Source: an uncultured Eubacteriales bacterium | Lineage (GTDB): Bacteria > Bacillota > Clostridia > HGM11514 | Assembly: GCA_902492655.1 (NCBI GenBank) | Contig: CABUMF010000025.1 | Coordinates: forward strand, 1-27,881 | Length of the DNA: 27,881 nucleotides | Direction: 5' to 3' | In this document: positions 22,146 to 27,881 of the stretch, piece after piece | Position numbering within the stretch: position 1 is the stretch's first letter | How the letters are laid out: every line of letters begins with the position of its first letter | Made by a program: the position numbers and the translations under genes | The notes under the pieces: model-generated | Seen by the model: only the letters and a program-made list of their open reading frames with translations | The model's database searches: none | What the model was told of the DNA's origin: nothing

Positions 22146-24557
22146 TTATTTTACAACTATATTTACGAGCCTTTTCGGAACTACGATAGTCTTAACAACC
22201 GTCTTTCCGCCGATAAGCTCCTTAATTCTGTCGTTCTCAAGAGCAAACGCTTTTATGTCATCTGCGCTTGCGTCTGCGGCAAAATTCATTTTTTCCTTAA
22301 CCTTGCCGTTAACCTGAATAACATATTCTATTACATCGTCAACAGTCTTTGATTCGTCATATTCAGGCCACGGAGCAAGCGAGCAAAGCCCTTCAAATCC
22401 GCTCATTTCCCAAAGCTCCTCGGTCATATGCGGAGCGAAGGGATTGAGAAGAAGCAGGAACGTCTTAAACTCTGCCTTTGTAATGCTGCCCTTTGATGAA
22501 AATGCGTTAATGAGGCTCATAAGCTCGGCAACGGCAGTGTTAAACTTCATGCGTTCTATATCGCCGTCAACCTTCTTTATTGCCTTATGGACAGCTTTTT
22601 CAAGCTCGGGAGAATATTCGTCACCCTCAGTAACTATATTCTGAAGAGCCCATACTCTTTCCAGGAACTTTCTGCATCCCTTAACGCCGTTTACAGACCA
22701 GGGAGTAGCCTGATCAAAGGCTCCTATGAACATTTCATAAAGCCTGAAGGTGTCGGCGCCGTACTCGTTTACAATATCATCGGGATTAATTACATTTCCT
22801 CTTGATTTGGACATCTTTTCGCCGTTTTCACCGAGAATCATTCCGTGGGAGGTTCTCTTCATATACGGTTCCTTTGTGGGAACAATGCCGATGTCGTAAA
22901 GGAATTTATGCCAAAATCTCGAATACAGCAAATGAAGCGTCGTATGCTCCATACCGCCGTTGTACCAATCAACGGGAAGCCAGTATTCAAGCAATTCCTT
23001 ACTGCAAAGTTCCTTATCGTTTTTAGGATCGAGATAACGAAGGAAATACCACGAAGAGCCTGCCCACTGGGGCATTGTATCGGTTTCTCTCGTTGCCGGA
23101 GCACCGCATTTCGGGCAAGTGGTATGAATCCACTCCGTCTTTGCAAGAGGGGACTGCCCGTCATCCGTCATTTCAAAATCCTCGATTTCTGGAAGCGTGA
23201 GCGGAAGCTCGTCTTCCGGTACGGGAACCCATCCGCATTTTTCGCAATATACAAGCGGAATCGGCTCTCCCCAATATCTCTGACGGGAGAACACCCAATC
23301 ACGAAGCTTAAAATTAACCTTCCTTTTTCCGATACCCTTCTTTTCAAGATAATCTATCATAGCGGCAATTGCATCCTTAACTTCCATACCGTCAAGGAAG
23401 CCGGAGTTAATCATCTTGCCCTTTGCAACATCGGTATAGGCTTCTTCCTGAACATTTCTGCCCCCTGCCACAACCTCGATAATGGGAAGATTAAACTTCT
23501 TTGCAAACTCCCAGTCACGATCGTCATGTGCCGGAACCGCCATAATCGCACCCGTTCCGTAGGTCATAAGAACATAGTCGGAAACCCACACGGGAATTTC
23601 CTTGTTTGTAACGGGGTTCAGCGCAGTAATTCCCTTGAGGCAAACGCCGGTTTTTTCCTTTGCAAGCTCAGTTCTTTCAAATTCCGATTTTCTTGCAGCC
23701 TCTGCCTTATATGCTAAAACCTCGTCATAGTTTTCTATTTTTTCCTTCATTTTTTCAATAAAAGGATGTTCGGGGGACAAAACCATGTATGTTGCGCCGA
23801 AAAGCGTATCGCATCTTGTTGTGTAAACGGTAACCTTTTCATCTCCGGGAAGAAGCTTGAAATCAACCTCCGCGCCCTCGGAGCGACCAATCCAGTTTTT
23901 CTGCTGAACCTTAACCTTCTCGATAAAGTCAACCTCGTCAAGGTCGTCGATAAGTCTTTGGGCATACTCGGTTATTTTGAGCATCCACTGACTTTTAAGC
24001 TTCTGAACAACCTCTCCGCCGCAACGCTCGCAAACACCGTTTACAACCTCTTCGTTCGCAAGCCCTACCTTACAGCTTGTGCACCAGTTAATAGGCATTT
24101 CCTGCTTGTACGCAAGACCTTTTTCAAAAAGCTTAAGGAAAATCCACTGAGTCCATTTATAATATCCGGGATCGGTTGTGTTTACTTCTCTTTCCCAATC
24201 GAAACCGAAGCCGAGAGATTTAAGCTGACGCTTAAAGTTTGCCACATTCTTCTCGGTAACAATACGAGGATGAATGTGATTCTTAATAGCGTAGTTTTCC
24301 GTAGGCAAGCCGAATGCGTCCCAACCCATGGGATAAAGGACATTATACCCCTGCATTCTCTTTTTTCTTGTCACAATATCAAGTGCGGTGTAGCTTCTCG
24401 GATGTCCTACATGAAGTCCCTGTCCGGAAGGATAAGGAAACTCAACAAGCCCGTAAAACTTAGGCTTTGAGAAGTCATTTTCCGCACGGAAGGCATGAAC
24501 ATCCTCCCATCTTTTTTGCCATTTCGGTTCAAATTCCGAAGGTGTGTAATCTCTCAT
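22146..24557 (-). CDS. leuS: Leucyl-tRNA synthetase
   Basis: A class I synthetase of 803 residues, normal for clostridia. Motifs in order are FPYPSGQGLHVGH (HIGH box) near residue 43, a zinc-type Cys cluster near 160-180 (CTSCKVG, CERCGG), and the CP1 editing domain with TTRCDTLFGATYMVL and YGTGAIMAVPAHDDRD. A second Cys cluster (CEKCGW, CPKCG) and KMSKSRGN near residue 575 follow. The C-terminal anticodon and tRNA-binding domain ends with ELIGGKTVVKTIVVP. The ATG at 24557 has AAAGG upstream. rsfS precedes it by 30 bases, an arrangement common in clostridia. Confidence 0.97.
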   Translation of the reverse strand: MRDYTPSEFEPKWQKRWEDVHAFRAENDFSKPKFYGLVEFPYPSGQGLHVGHPRSYTALDIVTRKKRMQGYNVLYPMGWDAFGLPTENYAIKNHIHPRIVTEKNVANFKRQLKSLGFGFDWEREVNTTDPGYYKWTQWIFLKLFEKGLAYKQEMPINWCTSCKVGLANEEVVNGVCERCGGEVVQKLKSQWMLKITEYAQRLIDDLDEVDFIEKVKVQQKNWIGRSEGAEVDFKLLPGDEKVTVYTTRCDTLFGATYMVLSPEHPFIEKMKEKIENYDEVLAYKAEAARKSEFERTELAKEKTGVCLKGITALNPVTNKEIPVWVSDYVLMTYGTGAIMAVPAHDDRDWEFAKKFNLPIIEVVAGGRNVQEEAYTDVAKGKMINSGFLDGMEVKDAIAAMIDYLEKKGIGKRKVNFKLRDWVFSRQRYWGEPIPLVYCEKCGWVPVPEDELPLTLPEIEDFEMTDDGQSPLAKTEWIHTTCPKCGAPATRETDTMPQWAGSSWYFLRYLDPKNDKELCSKELLEYWLPVDWYNGGMEHTTLHLLYSRFWHKFLYDIGIVPTKEPYMKRTSHGMILGENGEKMSKSRGNVINPDDIVNEYGADTFRLYEMFIGAFDQATPWSVNGVKGCRKFLERVWALQNIVTEGDEYSPELEKAVHKAIKKVDGDIERMKFNTAVAELMSLINAFSSKGSITKAEFKTFLLLLNPFAPHMTEELWEMSGFEGLCSLAPWPEYDESKTVDDVIEYVIQVNGKVKEKMNFAADASADDIKAFALENDRIKELIGGKTVVKTIVVPKRLVNIVVK

Positions 24558-24587
24558 ATTAAACGAACCTTTCTACATAAAATGCAT

Positions 24588-24938
24588 TTAATCTGTAATA
24601 TTTGTAATATCTACTTTCTTTCCGTCCTCCCACAGATGCTCAAGACCGTAAAACTCTCTCGTTTCTCTGTCGAAAATATGGACGATAACATCGCCGAAAT
24701 CAAGCAAAATCCAGCTTTCTCCGTTATATCCCTCTCTGTGATGAAGCGCAAAGCCTTCTTCCTTTGCCTTTTCCTCGGCGGCGTCAGCCAAAGCACGAAC
24801 CTGGGTTGAAGAATTACCCGTTGCGATAACAAAATAATCCCCAAGATCCGTAATCTCGCTAACATCAATTACTTCTATATTCTGCGCAAGCTTATCGTCA
24901 AGCGCCAAAACAACCGTTTTCATCAGTTTTTCAATCAA
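24588..24938 (-). CDS. rsfS: Ribosomal silencing factor RsfS
   Basis: A small protein of 116 residues that binds ribosomal protein L14 (uL14) and blocks subunit joining when nutrients are short. Family blocks are IEVIDVSEITDLGDYFVIATG, SSTQVRALADAAEEKAKEEG, GYNGESWILLDFGDVIVHIF and REFYGLEHLW. The start is placed at TTG 24938, because AGAGG lies 8 bases upstream and the length then fits the family. It overlaps the end of nadD-yqeK by 8 bases, which suggests coupling. An ATG at 24923 is the alternative. Confidence 0.93.
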   Translation of the reverse strand: MIEKLMKTVVLALDDKLAQNIEVIDVSEITDLGDYFVIATGNSSTQVRALADAAEEKAKEEGFALHHREGYNGESWILLDFGDVIVHIFDRETREFYGLEHLWEDGKKVDITNITD

Positions 24939-26103
24939 TTTTTCCACCTCTGATAAGAGAATTTCTTGCTTCAAGCGTATCTGTGTGAACCTCAACGCCC
25001 TTTGAAATCAAAAAGGAAATCGTTCTGTCGAGCGACAACAGGCACGCACTCTCAAGATTATCCGTGCTTAGCCTGCGAAGCTCCTCTACTCCGTCAAAGC
25101 TTCTTGAAGGCTCGATGCAATCGGCAAGATATATTATTTTTGTTAAAAGCGGCATATCTTTTCGCCCGGTTGTGTGGTATCTCACAGCATCCAATATTTC
25201 ATAATCCGTAATGCCCAGCTCAAAAAACGAAATTCCCATTGCGGCAATCCCATGCAGCATATTTTCCTGCCGCATTTGAAGCTCATCTACTATTATATCA
25301 TACTTTTCGCATAATTTCAACATTTCCTGCAAACTTAAATTTTTGGCACAATCGTGAAGGAGCGATGCAATCCGCGCCTTTTTCTTATCGGCACCGTATT
25401 TTTCCGCCAAGCGTTCAGCCGTATCTCTTACTCCAATGGTGTGTTCAAATCTTTTCGGCTTAAGCTTAGCTTTTACAAAGCTCTCAATTTCAAGCTCTGA
25501 AGCCGCCTTCGGATAAAGCTTGTTTGCGGCAATATATTCATACACTCCATGCGGAACAAGCGTTCTGTAATCCTCGCCGTTTCTTGCTTTTTCCCTTATT
25601 TCGGTTGAGGAATCGTCAATGCTGTCGCCCTCCAATATCGCACATTCGGGGAACAGCAATTTCGCCTCGGTTTCGTCATATCCCGGCCTTTTTACGACCG
25701 CAAGTGTTGCAAGAGTTCTTATTACATCGGGCTTATGCCAGCCAAGAATATTCTTTATGTTATCCGAGCCTATAACAAAGAAAATTTCAGAATCCATGCC
25801 GTAAACCGTTCTTAAGTGCATAAGCGTATCGGATGTGTAGGAAAAGCCGTTATTTTCCACCTCATATCCGCACAGCTTTGCCTTTTCGCCAAAAGCATCC
25901 TTTACTGCTATGCTAAGCATTTTCATGCGGTTTTCAGCCGTATTCATAAGCTTAACCTTGTGAGGGGGATTGCCTGCCGGAACAAAAATAAGCTCATCGG
26001 GGCAAAGCTCCCTGTCCGCAATTTGAGCAGCCTTTATATGCCCGATATGAACAGGGTCAAACACTCCGCCGAAAACAGCAATCCTTTTGGGTTTGTTTTT
26101 CAT
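24931..26103 (-). CDS. nadD: NadD-YqeK fusion: nicotinate-nucleotide adenylyltransferase plus HD-domain hydrolase
   Basis: Two enzymes in one chain of 390 residues. Residues about 1-195 are NadD, which adenylates nicotinate mononucleotide in NAD synthesis: nucleotide-binding FGGVFDPVHIGHI, PAGNPPHK, FFVIGSDNI and the DSSTEIREKAR motif. Residues about 200-385 are a YqeK-type HD domain: KRFEHTIGV, LLHDCAKN, LHGIAAM and a YHTTGRKDM block. YqeK proteins hydrolyse diadenosine tetraphosphate. In Bacillus the two are separate adjacent genes. Here no stop or frameshift separates them, and the linker is only a few residues. ATG 26103 has GGAG with 6 bases spacing; an ATG 12 bases upstream overlaps that site. 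Confidence 0.93.
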   Translation of the reverse strand: MKNKPKRIAVFGGVFDPVHIGHIKAAQIADRELCPDELIFVPAGNPPHKVKLMNTAENRMKMLSIAVKDAFGEKAKLCGYEVENNGFSYTSDTLMHLRTVYGMDSEIFFVIGSDNIKNILGWHKPDVIRTLATLAVVKRPGYDETEAKLLFPECAILEGDSIDDSSTEIREKARNGEDYRTLVPHGVYEYIAANKLYPKAASELEIESFVKAKLKPKRFEHTIGVRDTAERLAEKYGADKKKARIASLLHDCAKNLSLQEMLKLCEKYDIIVDELQMRQENMLHGIAAMGISFFELGITDYEILDAVRYHTTGRKDMPLLTKIIYLADCIEPSRSFDGVEELRRLSTDNLESACLLSLDRTISFLISKGVEVHTDTLEARNSLIRGGKID

Positions 26104-26121
26104 AAAAATCTCCATTTCGCC

Positions 26122-26184
26122 GCTCTGCGATTTCAGAAAATATTATGAATCCCTTATCCGCAGAGCAATGAAGGATAAGAGATT
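26122..26184 (-). promoter_or_regulatory. Interleaved inverted repeats in the yhbY-nadD gap
   Basis: On the minus strand CTTATCC (26179-26173) pairs with GGATAAG (26159-26153) and extends outward several more pairs. Within its loop GCTCTGC (26166-26160) pairs with the downstream GCAGAGC (26128-26122). This is H-type pseudoknot order with loops of 6, 0 and about 24 bases. The last arm ends about 10 bases before the GGAG of nadD-yqeK. No T-tract follows on the minus strand, so it is not a plain terminator for yhbY. The gap 26104-26230 holds nothing else I can support except a small TTTGCT/AGCAAA hairpin right after yhbY. Confidence 0.45.
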
Positions 26185-26230
26185 TTTTCGTCCATTTGCT
26201 TTTTTCGAGCAAAGCCTTTCTTTCCCGATA

Positions 26231-26632
26231 TTATCCCTTTTTACGGAATGTTTTTGCTAAGGTCGGCTTCAACGCAGTATTTTTGCCGTTAATTCTCTTT
26301 TTGGAATTAGGCTTTACGGCGGCGGTTTTTGGCTTCGGTTCCCCGGGAAGAATGATTTTTTTGTGCTCTCTCGAACGCTTATAAATCACAAACTTATTTC
26401 CCACAACCGAAACGGGGTTTGCTCCCACAGAAGCGCAAATCTCCTCGCAAGCCTCACGCGCGGTATAACCCGAATTATTAAGAACATGAAGCTTGATGAG
26501 TTCTCTCGCTTCAAGAGTATCAAACACCTGCTTTATCATGTTTGAATTTATTCCGCCCTTGCCTATCTGAAAAATAACCTGCATATCATTTGAAAGAGAG
26601 CGAAGATATGCTCTCTGCTTACTGTCTAACAT
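26231..26632 (-). CDS. yhbY: YhbY-type CRM-domain RNA-binding protein
   Basis: A protein of 133 residues linked to 50S ribosomal subunit assembly. The CRM domain covers residues about 1-95: LDSKQRAYLRSL, the GxxG RNA-binding loop in FQIGKGGIN, LEARELIKLHVLNN and VVGNKFVIYKRS. The remaining 38 residues are a Lys/Arg/Asn-rich tail (IN-GKNTALKPTLAK), longer than in E. coli YhbY (97 aa) and probably disordered and RNA-contacting. The start at 26632 has GGGAG with 7-base spacing. It lies 14 bases after obg. Confidence 0.92.
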   Translation of the reverse strand: MLDSKQRAYLRSLSNDMQVIFQIGKGGINSNMIKQVFDTLEARELIKLHVLNNSGYTAREACEEICASVGANPVSVVGNKFVIYKRSREHKKIILPGEPKPKTAAVKPNSKKRINGKNTALKPTLAKTFRKKG

Positions 26633-26646
26633 CAAATATCTCCCAA

Positions 26647-27881
26647 TCAATTAATAAAATCAAACTCAAAGTCGAGCATTCGCACGGTGTCGCCTTCCTC
26701 AATGCCTGCCGCAAGGAGAGAATCAATTATACCCGTGCTCCTAAGTGACCTCTGGAAAAATGCAACGGACTCGTTGTCCGCAAAATTCGTGGAAGCCATT
26801 ATTTTATAAACAAGATTGCCGGAAACCACATAAGCGCCGTCATCATCTATGTTTATTTCATAGGTGAGCTTTTCCTTGTTGTCAAAAGCGGCGGGAGCTG
26901 CCTCCTCAATGTCGTAAAGCTTTGGAACAGGAAGCTTCGACAGCATTTCCGCTGTGCAGTCCATAAGCGCATCAACACCGTTTCTCGTTGCGGCGCTGAT
27001 TTCAAACACCTTGTATCCCCTCGTTTCCATTTCCGTCTTGAATCTTTCAAACGGTTCGCGGTCAAACAAAAGGTCTGTTTTGTTTGCGGCGATAATCTGA
27101 GGCTTTTCGCAAAGCAAATCGCTATACTTTGAAAGCTCAGCATTTATCGTGTCAAAATCCTCGATCGGGTCACGCCCCTCACTCCCCGAAACATCTACCA
27201 CATGGATAAGAAGCCTTGTTCTTTCGACATGGCGCAAAAACTCATGACCGAGCCCCACGCCCTCATGAGCGCCCTCGATAATGCCCGGAATATCCGCTAT
27301 TACAAAGCTTACTCCGCCATTCCTTTTTACTACGCCCAAATTGGGTATAATCGTGGTAAAGTGATAATTCGCAATTTTGGGTTTTGCTTCGCTTACTACC
27401 GATAAAAGTGTGGATTTTCCCACATTCGGGAATCCCAAAAGACCGACATCAGCCAAAAGCTTAAGCTCCAAAACTACCGTTCGCTCGCCGCCAGGAAGTC
27501 CGCTTTTGGCAAAAGCCGGAGCCTGTCTTGTGGGCGTTGCAAAATGCTGATTCCCCCAGCCTCCTTTGCCGCCCTTTGCAGCAACAAAGCGTTTGCAGTC
27601 ATAGCTCATATCCGCTATTACAAGCCCTGTTACGGCGTCCTTGATAACTGTGCCTTCCGGAACCTTTATAACGAGATCAGCCCCGTCTTTTCCGTAGCAT
27701 TTTTTCGCAGTTCCGTCACCGCCACGCTCCGCGGCATACTTCTTCTTATATTTCAAATCCATAAGAGTTGTCAATTTTTCGTCCACTTCAAAAATGACAT
27801 CGCCGCCGCGACCGCCGTCGCCGCCGTCCGGACCGCCAGCAGCTACGAAAAGTTCCCGGCGGAAGCTGACATGACCGTCAC
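26647..27881 (-). CDS. obg: Obg/CgtA GTPase, 5' end cut by the window
   Basis: A GTPase of late 50S assembly. The frame is open to the window end; the extra codons read DGHVSFRRELFVAAGG and the glycine-rich GGDGGRGGDV of the Obg fold, so only about 25 N-terminal residues are missing. The first visible GTG (27786) is internal. The G domain has G1 GFPNVGKST, G3 DIPG, G4 NKTD and a SAAT G5 block. The C-terminal OCT domain follows (YVVSGNLVYKIMASTNFADN, ending GDTVRMLDFEFDF). The order obg-yhbY-nadD-yqeK-rsfS is the usual clostridial ribosome-assembly cluster; its promoter lies outside the window. Confidence 0.97.
   Translation of the reverse strand, partial: DGHVSFRRELFVAAGGPDGGDGGRGGDVIFEVDEKLTTLMDLKYKKKYAAERGGDGTAKKCYGKDGADLVIKVPEGTVIKDAVTGLVIADMSYDCKRFVAAKGGKGGWGNQHFATPTRQAPAFAKSGLPGGERTVVLELKLLADVGLLGFPNVGKSTLLSVVSEAKPKIANYHFTTIIPNLGVVKRNGGVSFVIADIPGIIEGAHEGVGLGHEFLRHVERTRLLIHVVDVSGSEGRDPIEDFDTINAELSKYSDLLCEKPQIIAANKTDLLFDREPFERFKTEMETRGYKVFEISAATRNGVDALMDCTAEMLSKLPVPKLYDIEEAAPAAFDNKEKLTYEINIDDDGAYVVSGNLVYKIMASTNFADNESVAFFQRSLRSTGIIDSLLAAGIEEGDTVRMLDFEFDFIN

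Noticed and set aside
22845..24470. Long plus-strand frames of 290 and 234 codons opposite leuS
   Set aside because: leuS is unambiguous with all motifs; the antisense frames have no recognisable domains and no ribosome sites in suitable places.

Overview
The window looks like a chromosomal segment of a low-to-moderate GC clostridial Firmicute, probably an uncultured Oscillospiraceae-like gut lineage. The gene content supports this: Mini-RNase III (mrnC), a DnaD/DnaI-type primosome pair, RsfS, a NadD-YqeK protein, a BMP-type nucleoside ABC operon with a purine riboswitch, MreB, and a surface protein with a copper-amine-oxidase-like stalk domain. Species cannot be named from the sequence alone. 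I see no rRNA, tRNA, insertion sequence, prophage or CRISPR array.

Left part (1-8.9 kb), accessory and carbohydrate-related. The window opens inside a plus-strand beta-helix surface protein. A convergent small membrane-protein gene follows, then a two-gene plus-strand unit (a Cys-rich small protein and an MreB-family actin). On the minus strand come two LplB/LplC-type sugar ABC permeases, a small two-TM protein and a lone PTS EIIC-like permease. Upstream of the permeases lies a cytoplasmic beta-helix protein that is related to the truncated surface protein at the window start. Its promoter overlaps, in opposite direction, the promoter of a plus-strand Sfp-type phosphopantetheinyl transferase.

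Middle part (8.9-14.2 kb). This is a complete purine-nucleoside ABC import operon on the minus strand: lipoprotein (nupN), tandem ATPase (nupO) and two permeases (nupP, nupQ). A near-consensus promoter and a guanine-class purine riboswitch with an adjacent intrinsic terminator precede it. A further hairpin separates the lipoprotein gene from the transporter genes.

Right part (14.2-27.9 kb). One unbroken minus-strand run of tightly packed, often overlapping genes reads right to left: obg (cut by the window end), yhbY, nadD-yqeK fusion, rsfS, leuS, cysS, mrnC, a degenerate histidine-kinase-like protein, a DnaD-family protein, a DnaI-like helicase loader, a histidine phosphatase, an AlgX/DHHW-like SGNH protein and an MBOAT acyltransferase. 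The run joins ribosome assembly and hibernation, NAD synthesis, tRNA charging, 23S rRNA maturation and replication initiation, and ends in a probable exopolysaccharide O-acetylation pair.

I did not find an obvious wholly new multi-gene system. The most interesting items are the riboswitch with an enlarged L3 loop, the overlapping divergent promoters at 8.26-8.31 kb, the pseudo-histidine kinase between mrnC and dnaD, and a pseudoknot-shaped inverted-repeat leader before nadD-yqeK.
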